Positions 1 to 8,028 of a stretch of DNA of 64,000 bases are shown here, piece by piece. The stretch is from an uncultured Alistipes sp. (lineage in GTDB: Bacteria; Bacteroidota; Bacteroidia; Bacteroidales; Rikenellaceae). The stretch covers positions 112,203-176,202 of the forward strand of contig CALBQR010000062.1 of the NCBI GenBank assembly GCA_937899895.1, read 5' to 3'. The translations under genes and the position numbers were made by a program. Each line of letters opens with the position of its first letter. Within the stretch, counting starts at the first letter, position 1. The notes under the pieces were generated by a model. It ran no database searches. It saw nothing but the letters and a program-made list of their open reading frames with translations, and was not told where the DNA came from.

Positions 1-401
1 TCTTCGGCGACGCCTTCGAGGCAATGATCGGAGCAATCTATTTAGACAAGGGCTACAACTTTGTCAATCGACTGCTTATCAACGATTTGATCGGCAAAAA
101 TATCGATATCGACGAGTTGATGATCGAAGAGACCGACTTCAAGAGTCGCCTGATCGAATGGTGTCAAAAGAGCCGCCAATCAATCTCGTTCCGCACGGTC
201 CACGATGAGAGCTACTCGGAGAGCCATCCGATCTTCCTCTCGACCGTTGTGATCGACGGCGTCGATGTCGGACACGGCACGGGCGAGTCGAAGAAGCAGG
301 CCGAACAGCGCGCTTCGGGCTCGGTATGGCAGGTGATCTCGGATAACGATCTGGGAGATCAGTTGCTCGAAGAGTTCGACCGTTTCGCGGCAGGACAATA
401 A
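1..401 (+). CDS. rnc: Ribonuclease III, C-terminal part (5' end outside window)
   Basis: The reading frame is open from the window edge and ends at 401. The first visible residues (FGDAFEAMIGAIYLDKG) are the last helix of the RNase III catalytic domain. They hold the conserved D..FEA.IGA motif, whose acidic residues bind the catalytic Mg2+. The rest, about residues 45-115 of the visible part, is a double-stranded RNA-binding domain ending in the usual G.G.SKK.AEQ.A helix. The enzyme processes rRNA precursors and cleaves structured RNA in the cytoplasm. radC follows after only 18 bp on the same strand, so the two are probably cotranscribed. The true start lies upstream and cannot be given. Confidence 0.93.
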   Translation, partial: FGDAFEAMIGAIYLDKGYNFVNRLLINDLIGKNIDIDELMIEETDFKSRLIEWCQKSRQSISFRTVHDESYSESHPIFLSTVVIDGVDVGHGTGESKKQAEQRASGSVWQVISDNDLGDQLLEEFDRFAAGQ

Positions 402-419
402 TCTAACAATCAGATAACT

Positions 420-1088
420 ATGCAGATGGGCGATGGTTTGACACTTCGCGAAAGAATCACAGCTCGCGGCATTGAGTCGTTGAGCGATGCCGATTTGTTG
501 GCTGTGGTGATGGGCGAAGAGAGCGCATCGGTAGTCTCTTCGACGGCTGCCGAGCAACTTTTGGAGGCTTTTGGAGGATCGCTCACCGCAATCAGCAACG
601 AGGATATTGCCCGCCTGCGTATGAGTGCCGGTTTGGGATTGCGTCGCGCCGAGCGAATCGCTGCCGCCGCCGAGTTGGGTCGTCGCGTAAATGCCCAACA
701 GAGCGAGCAGGTGCAGACAATCGAGTCGAGTGATGATATTCGCCGAATGTTTGCACCGCGTATGGAGGGCTTACAGCACGAGGAGTGTTGGGCTATCTTT
801 TTGACCGCCTCGAATCGCATCATCGACAGCCGAAGAATCAGTCAAGGCGGTGTTTCGGGCACGGTTGTAGATCATCGCTTGGTTGTTAAGCGTGCATTGG
901 AACTGCTTGCGCCACAGATCATTGTTGTTCATAATCACCCTTCGGGCTCGGCTCAACCGAGTGGCAACGACGATATGGTTACGGAGCGTCTGCGCGAGGC
1001 TGCTGCTCTCTTCGACATACGCCTGCTCGACCACATCATCATCGCTCGCGGATCGCATTTCAGCTATGCCGCAGTTGGCCGTCTGTAA
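420..1088 (+). CDS. radC: RadC family JAB/MPN-domain protein
   Basis: This 222-residue protein is the normal size for the family. An N-terminal helical segment (about 1-95, with LRERI..RGIESLSDADLLA) resembles the UPF0758 helix-hairpin-helix part. The C-terminal half is a JAB1/MPN+ metalloprotease-like domain with the signature VVHNHPSG.AQPSGND, which supplies the His, His and Asp metal ligands. The family was once linked to DNA repair, but its biochemical role is unsettled; the metal site is intact here. The ATG at 420 lies 18 bp after rnc, so it is probably transcribed with rnc. No terminator is obvious after it; the following 175 bp hold the promoter of the glycerate kinase gene. Confidence 0.9.
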   Translation: MQMGDGLTLRERITARGIESLSDADLLAVVMGEESASVVSSTAAEQLLEAFGGSLTAISNEDIARLRMSAGLGLRRAERIAAAAELGRRVNAQQSEQVQTIESSDDIRRMFAPRMEGLQHEECWAIFLTASNRIIDSRRISQGGVSGTVVDHRLVVKRALELLAPQIIVVHNHPSGSAQPSGNDDMVTERLREAAALFDIRLLDHIIIARGSHFSYAAVGRL

Positions 1089-1219
1089 CTTCGACCAGCC
1101 ACACTCACTACTACTATTTTCAGTTTTATAAGAAGCGTAAAGCTCTCTCCCACCCCACTATTTTCAGTAAAAAAACGAAATTTGCACGAAAAATGATTTC
1201 GTTCGATTCGTTATTTCAC

Positions 1220-1227
1220 TATCTTTG
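1220..1227 (+). promoter_or_regulatory. Probable -7 box upstream of glycerate kinase
   Basis: TATCTTTG matches the Bacteroidetes sigma-ABfr -7 consensus TAnnTTTG and lies 36 bp upstream of the ATG at 1264. No good TTTG is seen at the -33 position. Confidence 0.6.
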
Positions 1228-1263
1228 TTATCATATAATAGCCTAAAATAGGAGTCATAAGGT

Positions 1264-2403
1264 ATGAAAAAGATCACCGTAGCCGTTGATTCGTTCAAAG
1301 GATCGCTCTCGTCGAGAGAGGTTGCCGAGGCATTTGAGGTGGGATTCAAGAGTCAATTCCCTGATTGCGAGGTTGTCAAGGTCAGCATAGCCGATGGTGG
1401 CGAGGGCACTGTCGATGCTCTGGTCGAAACGCTTGACGGTCAATTTATTGAAGCGCAGGTGGCCGATCCCCTCGGTCGCAAAATCTCGGCTCGATACGGA
1501 GTGATCGACGGCGGACATACGGCCGTTATGGAGATGTCGGCCGCGAGTGGTCTGCCACTGATTGCACCCGAAGAGCGCAACCCGCTGCTCACCTCAACTT
1601 ATGGCACAGGCGAGATGATTGCCGATGCTATCGAGCGCGGGTGTCGCAAATTTCTGGTCGGCATTGGCGGCAGCGCGACAAACGACGGCGGAACGGGAAT
1701 GTTACGCGCGCTGGGATTTCGTTTCTTCGATACAAAGGGGAATGAACTGATCGGCGGTGGCGAAATTTTGGAGCGCATCGACAAGATTGACGCTTCGACC
1801 GCACGTGCCGAACTCGCTGAATGTGAATTCATTGTAGCTTGCGATGTAACCAATCCGCTCTATGGACCCGAAGGTGCGGCCTACGTCTTTGCTCCGCAGA
1901 AGGGAGCCAACGCCGCTATGGTCGAGAGGTTGGATCGCGGTCTGCGAAATTATGCCCGTGCAATTGAGCAGTTCAACGGTGTCGAGGTTGCATCGATGGC
2001 CGGTGCAGGCGCAGCAGGAGGACTCGGCGGAGGTTTCAAGGCTCTGCTCGGAGCACGATTGGAGCGCGGTATAGATATGGTTTTAAGCGCGATGCAGTTC
2101 TCTAAAATAATCGCAGGCAGCGATCTTGTCATTACGGGAGAAGGTCGCATCGATCGCCAAACGACAATGGGCAAGGCTCCGAGTGGCGTTCTGCGCGAGG
2201 CTACGGCACAAGGTATTCCGACGATTGCCATTGGTGGCGCGGTGCAACCCTGCGCGGAGCTGAACGAGAGTGGTTTTGCCGCTGTGTTGCCCGTTGTAGC
2301 AGGTCCCGTAGCCCTTGAAGTGGCAATGCAACGCGATACGGCTATCGAAAACGTACGCCGTACAGCCACACAAATTGCGAAAATACTAACTCTCAAAATC
2401 TAA
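1264..2403 (+). CDS. Glycerate kinase (GarK/GlxK type)
   Basis: The 379-residue protein matches the glycerate kinase type 1 family from end to end. It starts KKITVAVDSFKGSLSSREVAEAF, has the glycine-rich GIGGSATNDGGTGML segment near residues 134-148, GAGAAGGLGGGF near 246-257, and ends with VITGEGRIDRQTTMGKAP. The reaction is ATP-dependent phosphorylation of D-glycerate to 2- or 3-phosphoglycerate; the sequence alone does not decide which. It is followed after 8 bp by a GntP-type permease, which suggests a two-gene unit for importing and phosphorylating glycerate or a related sugar acid. The start is supported by the -7 box upstream. Confidence 0.93.
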   Translation: MKKITVAVDSFKGSLSSREVAEAFEVGFKSQFPDCEVVKVSIADGGEGTVDALVETLDGQFIEAQVADPLGRKISARYGVIDGGHTAVMEMSAASGLPLIAPEERNPLLTSTYGTGEMIADAIERGCRKFLVGIGGSATNDGGTGMLRALGFRFFDTKGNELIGGGEILERIDKIDASTARAELAECEFIVACDVTNPLYGPEGAAYVFAPQKGANAAMVERLDRGLRNYARAIEQFNGVEVASMAGAGAAGGLGGGFKALLGARLERGIDMVLSAMQFSKIIAGSDLVITGEGRIDRQTTMGKAPSGVLREATAQGIPTIAIGGAVQPCAELNESGFAAVLPVVAGPVALEVAMQRDTAIENVRRTATQIAKILTLKI

Positions 2404-2411
2404 TATGAATT

Positions 2412-3671
2412 ATGAATAGTGCAATTGGAGCAATTATCGGATTGGTATTGGCTATTGTGCTGATTATCCGTAAGTTCTCTCCCGTTTATAGCCTTCTGTT
2501 AGGCGCATTGGTCGGAGGTCTTGTCGGCGGTATGGGGCTCGACGGAACGGTTACGAATATGATTACGGGCGTGAAGGATATCACCCCCGCTATCGTGCGA
2601 ATCATCGCCGCAGGCGTATTGTCGGGCGTACTGATCAAGACGGGTGCGGCGGCATCGATTTCGCACACAATCGTCGATCGACTCGGCTCGCGACACGTCT
2701 TTTTGGCGTTGGCTCTCTCGACAATGTTACTGACAGCCGTTGGCGTATTTATCGACGTGGCGGTTATCACCGTAGCCCCCATTGCAATCATCATTGCCGA
2801 GCGTATGGGCGTGGCTAAATTCCCGATGTTGCTGGCTATGGTCGGTGGCGGCAAGTGCGGAAATATCATCTCGCCAAACCCCAACACGATCATCGCAGCC
2901 GAGAATTTCGACGCTCCCCTATCGTCTGTTATGGCGGCAAATATCGTTCCCGCGATTATCGGTCTGCTTGTAACGGTCTATCTGATTATCCCGCTGATGC
3001 CCAAGGAGCGTACCGCAATGGCAGAAGGCGCAGAGCATATCGCCCACGCCAAAGATGAGTCGCTGCCCTCGTTCTGGGCTTCCATTGCAGGTCCGCTGGT
3101 TGTTATTGCACTGTTGGCTATGCGCCCGTTGGCAGGTATCGCAATCGATCCTCTGATTGCGCTGCCCGTTGGCGGCATCGTGGGTATCTGCGCCACTCGC
3201 CAATGGCGACGCACAGCCGAGAGTGTAAGCTACGGCTTGGAGAAGATGTCGGTAGTAGCTGTATTGCTTGTAAGTACAGGTGCCATTGCGGGCATAATTA
3301 AGGCCTCGTCGCTCACCGACCTGCTCATTTCGGCTCTCGGTCAGGGCGAGTCGGCAAAGTTGTTACTCGCACCCGTTTCGGGCGCAATAATGTCGGCCGC
3401 AACCGCCTCAACCACCGCAGGTGCAACCATCGCCTCGGCTTCATTCGCCCCCTCGATTCTCGCATCGGGCATCTCGGCCGTATGGGGAGCCGCGCTGGTA
3501 AATGTCGGCGCAACGGTTCTCGACCACCTGCCTCACGGATCATTCTTCCACGCTACGGGCGGAGCTGTCGAGATGAACATCAAACAGCGTCTGCGCCTGA
3601 TCCCTTACGAGTCGGCTGTCGGTCTTGTTTTGACACTCTGCTCAATCGCAACCTATCTTGTGATCGGGTAA
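2412..3671 (+). CDS. GntP-family sugar-acid/H+ symporter
   Basis: This 419-residue, strongly hydrophobic protein has about 12 predicted membrane segments and the GntP look (GALVGGLVGGMG, GVLIKTGAAASI near the N-terminus, GGGKCGNIISPNPNTI in the middle). Family members carry gluconate, fructuronate, glycerate or similar acids across the inner membrane with protons. Its position 8 bp after glycerate kinase makes D-glycerate a reasonable guess at the substrate, but this is inference. The gene ends 44 bp before an unrelated gene fragment at 3715. Confidence 0.88.
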   Translation: MNSAIGAIIGLVLAIVLIIRKFSPVYSLLLGALVGGLVGGMGLDGTVTNMITGVKDITPAIVRIIAAGVLSGVLIKTGAAASISHTIVDRLGSRHVFLALALSTMLLTAVGVFIDVAVITVAPIAIIIAERMGVAKFPMLLAMVGGGKCGNIISPNPNTIIAAENFDAPLSSVMAANIVPAIIGLLVTVYLIIPLMPKERTAMAEGAEHIAHAKDESLPSFWASIAGPLVVIALLAMRPLAGIAIDPLIALPVGGIVGICATRQWRRTAESVSYGLEKMSVVAVLLVSTGAIAGIIKASSLTDLLISALGQGESAKLLLAPVSGAIMSAATASTTAGATIASASFAPSILASGISAVWGAALVNVGATVLDHLPHGSFFHATGGAVEMNIKQRLRLIPYESAVGLVLTLCSIATYLVIG

Positions 3672-3714
3672 ATCGCGGCGACTACCCTATTCGTATATAT
3701 TCTATACATATCAG

Positions 3715-4005
3715 GCAGCGGTGCGTTTGACTTGGGATAATGAGAGTAAGAATTGGTTGCTAACAGCCTTTGAAAAGAAAAACAGTGCCTTCGACAATAC
3801 GACGGACACTGGCGAAACCTTAAAAGAAGGCAAGCAGAATGACACAGCTACTCTGCAAAACACTGTTTCCGAGAGCAAAGATACAACAACCGAGCCGAAA
3901 AAGCAAGAGGTTGCGCAAGAAAATTTGCAACCCACTCCCCAAAGCACAGCAGAGGAGCAGATGGAAGTGTCGCCGGTAGAGAATAAAGATGCCGACGAAC
4001 AAATA
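3715..4005 (+). pseudogene. Stranded C-terminal fragment of a phage/ICE-type effector protein
   Basis: An open frame begins abruptly with the residues AAVRLTWDNESKNWLLTAFEK, with no usable leader, promoter or N-terminal domain. The W-LLTAFEK motif is the kind found at the end of barnase-EndoU-ColicinE5-RelE-like (PBECR) nuclease domains in large phage MuF-type and ICE polyvalent proteins; this is recalled from the family, not searched. It is followed by a low-complexity acidic tail rich in T, E, Q and K. The frame then runs uselessly through the mdh terminator hairpin to 4152, so the real homology ends near 4005. Only the tail of a much larger protein remains, most likely after deletion of a mobile element next to the GntP gene. 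The last residues of the nuclease fold alone would not be active. Confidence 0.5.
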
Positions 4006-4009
4006 AATA

Positions 4010-4041
4010 ATTACGGCCGGCTCTTTCGAGTCGGCCGTAAT
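4010..4041 (-). terminator. Terminator of mdh
   Basis: A near-perfect stem pairs ATTACGGCCGGCTC with GAGTCGGCCGTAAT around a TTTC loop. On the minus strand it is followed by a T-rich run, 21 bp beyond the mdh stop codon. Confidence 0.8.
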
Positions 4042-4061
4042 CGTATTGCGGAAGTTGAGAA

Positions 4062-5057
4062 TTACTTCAAGTTGGGATTGATCTCGCCCCACTTTGCAAT
4101 TTCGGGAACGATGTTCAAAGTTACCAACTCATCGCGCATCTTGCACAGGTGAGCGTAGCTTGCGTCGAGCTTTGCAATCTCCTCTTCGGTACCAACGGGC
4201 ATCTGATAGTGGCAACCCTCTGCATCGAGAGTGGTATCCATAGCCATCATAATGTGGTTGTACTTCTCGTTGCATACATAGGTACCAACAGGGAAGCGGA
4301 ACTTCTCACCACCCATTACCGAGCGGATCATCTCAACCGACAGATACGAGGGGCTCTGGAACGACGAACGACCACGCAACTTGATGATAGCTGCACCACC
4401 CTGCGTTACGTCCTTCTTCATCTGCTCCCACTCCTCCTCAGGGAACTCCTCGGTGCCGATGATATCGTTCAGTGCGCGGCCAGCAACCTTAACTGCGCTG
4501 CCGAATACTGCCATCTGCTCGCCGTGGCCACCATAGGTAGCGCAACCGGTGATCTCGCTCTGCATTACGCCGAACTTCTTTGCCAATGCGCTCTGCAAAC
4601 GAGTGGTATCCAGACCTGCCAGAGTAGTAACCTGACCGGGTTTCAGACCCGAATAGAGCAGAGTTACCAGACCGGTCAAATCGGCGGGGTTGAAGATAAT
4701 AACAACGTGCTTCACGTCGGGGCAGTAAGCCTTGATGTTCTTACCCAGATCCTCGGCGATCTTGCAGTTACCTGCCAACAGATCCTCACGAGTCATACCC
4801 TCCTTACGGGGAGCACCACCCGACGAGATAATATACTTTGCGTTGGTAAATGCCTCCTTAACGTCGGTAGTAGCGGTGATGTTTACATTGTCAAAACCGC
4901 TCTGGCGCATCTCCTCTGCCACGCCTTCGGGCGAGAATACGTCATACAGACAGATGTTCGAGGTAAGGTTCATCATCAGTGCGCTCTGGACCATATTCGA
5001 GCCGATCATACCAGCTGCACCAACAATCACGAGTTTTTCGTCAGTTAAAAAAGCCAT
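4062..5057 (-). CDS. mdh: Malate dehydrogenase (NAD-dependent)
   Basis: The 331-residue protein is a lactate/malate dehydrogenase. The Rossmann motif VGAAGMIGS is near residues 12-20, the active-site loop with substrate-binding Arg is at APRKEGMTRED, the FNPAD segment replaces the usual TNPVD, and the catalytic Asp and His are in GLDTTRL and YGGHGEQM. It interconverts malate and oxaloacetate in the cytoplasm. In gut Bacteroidetes it feeds the reductive branch that ends in fumarate reduction and succinate, and complex II lies at 8.0-11.5 kb. It is transcribed alone or after pepD; a -7 box lies 55 bp upstream and a strong terminator follows. MAFLTDEKLVIVGAAGM is the natural start. Confidence 0.95.
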   Translation of the reverse strand: MAFLTDEKLVIVGAAGMIGSNMVQSALMMNLTSNICLYDVFSPEGVAEEMRQSGFDNVNITATTDVKEAFTNAKYIISSGGAPRKEGMTREDLLAGNCKIAEDLGKNIKAYCPDVKHVVIIFNPADLTGLVTLLYSGLKPGQVTTLAGLDTTRLQSALAKKFGVMQSEITGCATYGGHGEQMAVFGSAVKVAGRALNDIIGTEEFPEEEWEQMKKDVTQGGAAIIKLRGRSSFQSPSYLSVEMIRSVMGGEKFRFPVGTYVCNEKYNHIMMAMDTTLDAEGCHYQMPVGTEEEIAKLDASYAHLCKMRDELVTLNIVPEIAKWGEINPNLK

Positions 5058-5111
5058 AGTTGTAAATTGTTTTATGTTTGTTAGTCAATTGTTTCAATAC
5101 TGTTTGCAGCG

Positions 5112-5119
5112 CAAATTTA
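5112..5119 (-). promoter_or_regulatory. Probable -7 box of mdh
   Basis: On the minus strand the sequence is TAAATTTG, 55 bp upstream of the mdh start. It sits just downstream, in the direction of transcription, of a palindrome at 5121-5160. Confidence 0.55.
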
Positions 5120-5120
5120 C

Positions 5121-5160
5121 AAAACTTTGTTCGGAATACCTATACTCGCAACAAAGTTTT
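5121..5160 (-). terminator. AT-rich inverted repeat between pepD and mdh
   Basis: The arms AAAACTTTGTT (5121-5131) and AACAAAGTTTT (5150-5160) are perfect reverse complements around an 18-nt loop. It could be a weak terminator for pepD or an operator overlapping the mdh promoter region. The arms each contain an ACTTTGT core, so a protein-binding site is as plausible as an RNA hairpin. Confidence 0.4.
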
Positions 5161-5233
5161 TCAGCGATTTTGTAACAAAATTACACCATTTTGCTTAAAA
5201 TCGCAACACTCTGCAACCCTTTTACCTCCTCGC

Positions 5234-6688
5234 TTATCGAATTTCGCGCAACAGATCGAGCAGCAGTCGCCAGAACTTATCGACGGTCGCGATCTCCAAA
5301 CGCTCGTCGGGCGAGTGAACGCCGCGCAGTGTCGGGCCAAACGAAACCATCTCCAAAGCGGGATATTTTTCGAGGAACAGACCGCACTCCAAACCTGCGT
5401 GGATAGCGCGAACCTTCGGCTCGGTGCCGAACAGCTTCTCGTAGCTCTGGCGGCAAACGTCCAACAGCATCGACTGCGGATTGGGAGCCCAACCGGGATA
5501 GCCGTCGCTATGTTCCACCTCGGCACCTGCCAGCGTGAAGACCGAATCGACCGTAGCCATTGCGTAGAGCTTGCCGCTTTCGAGCGACGAACGCTGCGAC
5601 GAGGTAACAACGATGCGGTTATCATCGGCAAACTTAACCGATGCAAGGTTGGTCGAAGTTTCAACCAGACCCTTCATTGCGTAGCTCATTGCCAGCACGC
5701 CATTGGGCACACCAACAAGCGAGTAGATCAGCGCGTGCTGCGTCTGCTCGTCGATCACCATATCGGCAGCCGAACGGCTCAACGAAATCGAGAGGTTAGG
5801 CTCGGTGAATTGATACTCGGCGCGAATATCCTTTGCAAACTGCTCGAATTCAGCCTCGAACATCTTCGCATCAGCTTCGGGCATACCGAAGATTGCGTAT
5901 GCCTCGCGCGGGATTGCGTTGCGCAGGTTACCGCCACAGAAGTAGCTCAAACGCACATCGAAACGCTGCTCGGCAATCCACAACATACGTGCAACGATCT
6001 TGTTCGAGTTGGCCAAACCATCGTTAATATTGTCGCCCGAATGGCCTCCTTTAAGGTCAGATACATCAAGACGATAGTAAATAAAATCCTTCGGGGCAGC
6101 CTTCGGGGTGTAGCGGAACGTAGCGATAGTGTCGATACCGCCCGCACAGCCGATAAAGATCTCACCCTCGTCTTCCGAGTCGAGATTGACCAGATACTGT
6201 GCCGTCAGCATACCCTCGCCCAACTCAAAAGCTCCCGTCAGACCGGTCTCCTCATCGACCGTAAAGAGAGCCTCAACGGGACCGTGCTCAATCTCGGTGT
6301 CGATCATCACGGCCAACGCAGCCGCCATACCAATACCGCAGTCGGCACCCAGCGTCGTACCGCGAGCGCGCACCCAACCCTCGTCATCGACGTATGCCTG
6401 AATGGGATCGTTCTCGAAGTCGAACTCCACGTCGGAATTCTTTTCGCAGACCATATCCATATGTGCCTGCAAAGCCACCGTCGGGCGGTTCTCGTAGCCT
6501 GCCGTTGCGGGCTTGCGCATCACCACGTTACCGATTGCATCGCGCTTATACTCAATGTTATGCTTCTCGGCAAAGGCGATGAGCCACTCTATGATTTTCG
6601 CCTCCTTCTTCGAGGGGCGGGGGACCTTCGTAATTGCATCAAACTGCTCCCAAACAATTGCGGGAGAGAGTTCAGAAATTTTTGACAT
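5234..6688 (-). CDS. pepD: Aminoacyl-histidine dipeptidase (peptidase M20 family)
   Basis: The 484-residue protein has the PepD layout. The first zinc ligand is in ALQAHMDMVCEK (His, with Asp two residues on), the bridging Asp is in GTTLGADCGIGMA, and the catalytic Glu pair is in FTVDEETGLTGAF. A dimerisation domain follows in the middle and a final His ligand is near the C-terminus (RAIHAGLECG). It hydrolyses dipeptides such as carnosine-type X-His in the cytoplasm to recover amino acids. It is transcribed on the minus strand towards mdh with a 176-bp gap. MSKISELSPAIVWEQFDAITKVPRPSK is a typical start for the family. Confidence 0.94.
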   Translation of the reverse strand: MSKISELSPAIVWEQFDAITKVPRPSKKEAKIIEWLIAFAEKHNIEYKRDAIGNVVMRKPATAGYENRPTVALQAHMDMVCEKNSDVEFDFENDPIQAYVDDEGWVRARGTTLGADCGIGMAAALAVMIDTEIEHGPVEALFTVDEETGLTGAFELGEGMLTAQYLVNLDSEDEGEIFIGCAGGIDTIATFRYTPKAAPKDFIYYRLDVSDLKGGHSGDNINDGLANSNKIVARMLWIAEQRFDVRLSYFCGGNLRNAIPREAYAIFGMPEADAKMFEAEFEQFAKDIRAEYQFTEPNLSISLSRSAADMVIDEQTQHALIYSLVGVPNGVLAMSYAMKGLVETSTNLASVKFADDNRIVVTSSQRSSLESGKLYAMATVDSVFTLAGAEVEHSDGYPGWAPNPQSMLLDVCRQSYEKLFGTEPKVRAIHAGLECGLFLEKYPALEMVSFGPTLRGVHSPDERLEIATVDKFWRLLLDLLREIR

Positions 6689-6768
6689 AGCTATAATAAA
6701 TGTTTAGTGATTTTGGACAAAGTTATGCTTTTTTTCGATACCGAGCCACGCAAGCCGCGAAAAAAGTT

Positions 6769-6776
6769 TATCTTTG
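6769..6776 (+). promoter_or_regulatory. Probable -7 box of ispF
   Basis: TATCTTTG lies 31 bp before the first plausible ATG of ispF. It rules out the upstream ATG at 6700 as the start. Confidence 0.65.
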
Positions 6777-6807
6777 TAGCACGCAAATCAAATTTTACGC
6801 ACAAACG

Positions 6808-7293
6808 ATGATGAAAAATATACGTATCGGCCACGGCTACGATGTCCATCAACTTGCCGAAGGACTGACCCTTACGCTCGGTGGCGTGGCTATCCCCCAC
6901 TCGAAAGGCTGCGTTGCACATTCAGACGGCGACGCGGTGATCCACGCGCTGTGCGATGCACTGCTCGGAGCCGCCGCAATGGGCGACATCGGGCTCCATT
7001 TTCCCGATACGTCGGGCGAGTTTAAGGGTATCGACTCGCGTATTCTGTTGCGTCGCACCGTCGCTCTGCTGCGCGAGGCGGGCTGGGAGGTCGGCAATGT
7101 TGATTGCACCATAATCCTGCAACGACCCAAAGTGCGCCCATTCATCGACCAGATGCGCGCGGAAATGGCTGCGGCAATGGAGGTTGCGCTGGATCAGGTT
7201 TCAGTCAAAGCAACCACAACCGAACGTCTCGGATTCGCAGGTCGTGAAGAGGGCGTGGCAGCCGAAACTGTGGCGTTGATCTACCGCCCTTAA
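6808..7293 (+). CDS. ispF: 2-C-methyl-D-erythritol 2,4-cyclodiphosphate synthase
   Basis: About 161 residues, the usual family size. The zinc ligands are in GHGYDVHQL near the N-terminus, followed by HSDGDAVIHALCDALLGA, the HFPDTS loop, DCTIILQRPK and the C-terminal TTTERLGF.GR.EG signature. It makes the cyclic diphosphate in the non-mevalonate isoprenoid pathway in the cytoplasm, as a trimer. Two adjacent ATGs (6808, 6811) are possible starts; the frame is open further upstream to 6700, but that would add 36 residues with no family match and would begin before the promoter box. The gene is convergent with the fau pseudogene, with only 21 bp between them. Confidence 0.94.
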   Translation: MMKNIRIGHGYDVHQLAEGLTLTLGGVAIPHSKGCVAHSDGDAVIHALCDALLGAAAMGDIGLHFPDTSGEFKGIDSRILLRRTVALLREAGWEVGNVDCTIILQRPKVRPFIDQMRAEMAAAMEVALDQVSVKATTTERLGFAGREEGVAAETVALIYRP

Positions 7294-7314
7294 CACACGT
7301 TTGAGCGTCGAGAT

Positions 7315-7855
7315 TTAGCGCGCCACCACGCGATCCATCACCACATCGTGCGGCTCGGTTGGAAGTTCATCAACCAACTGACAAGCAAAACACGTACCTA
7401 TCTTATATATCCGTGTGGCGTTTGCCGCACCCAAATAGTGATCGTAGTAACCGCGGCCGCGACCCATTCGTGCGCCCTCCGCTGTGAAGGCAACACCGGG
7501 CACAATCATCACCTCAATCTGTTCGGGCGGACACTCGGCCGTCATCTGCGGCTCGTCGATGCCCGCGAGCCATATCCGAAGAGTCGAAATCGAAGAATCG
7601 CATATCATCTCCCTCAACACGCGGCACGACAATACGCTTCTCGGTCGCCCAACGCCCGACTGCCTCCCGAATGGGCGGTTCGTCGCCGAGTGGCATAAAA
7701 ACTGCTACCGTTTTGGCAGTAATAAAATGAGGATCACACTCCACTTCTTGCGCAATCATTTCGGCCGCCAAAGTGCGCTCCGAGGGCGAAAGCAGACGAG
7801 TCTGCGCTCGAACCATAGCTCTTAATTCCGATTTTGTGAGAAAAGTCCTCTCCAT
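7315..7855 (-). pseudogene. fau: 5-formyltetrahydrofolate cyclo-ligase, frameshifted
   Basis: Two overlapping minus-strand frames together make one normal cyclo-ligase of about 180 residues. The first (from 7855) gives MERTFLTKSELRAMVRAQ through FFDFDSSDMARG. The second continues GIDEPQMTAE and contains the family signature PGVAFTAEGARMGRGRGYYD, ending at 7315. Removing one G from the GGG run (CCC on the plus strand at 7562-7564) restores a continuous ARGIDEP. The enzyme makes 5,10-methenyl-THF from 5-formyl-THF in folate recycling. As written, translation would end early with a nonsense tail and no nucleotide-binding loop. Everything else looks undamaged, so this is either a recent mutation or a sequencing/assembly error. 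Promoter not recognised. Confidence 0.85.
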
Positions 7856-7880
7856 AACGTAAAATTAAATCAAAAAAAGG

Positions 7881-7910
7881 TTGTTATTCGGCAAACAATT
7901 GTTATATTTG
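7881..7910 (+). promoter_or_regulatory. Promoter of the complex II operon
   Basis: TTG at 7881 and TATATTTG at 7903-7910 are spaced 19 bp apart, a good match to the Bacteroidetes -33/-7 pattern. The leader to the ATG at 8029 is over 110 nt and holds a small hairpin (CTCGG-CTAA-CCGAG). Confidence 0.7.
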
Positions 7911-8028
7911 TACTTTGAAAATATAACTGTATGCACGAGGTATGCCCTCGGCTAACCGAGAGTCAAACCACAGAATCGAATAAATCGAACCAAAAATTAA
8001 TTCACAAATATAAAAGTTTTTTTAATCT

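Noticed and set aside
1100..1170. Repeat of CTATTTTCAGT in the radC-glycerate kinase gap
   Set aside because: Only two imperfectly flanked short copies; too little to call an operator or repeat family.
4149..6685. Long plus-strand frames opposite mdh and pepD
   Set aside because: They match no family and lie exactly opposite highly conserved enzymes.
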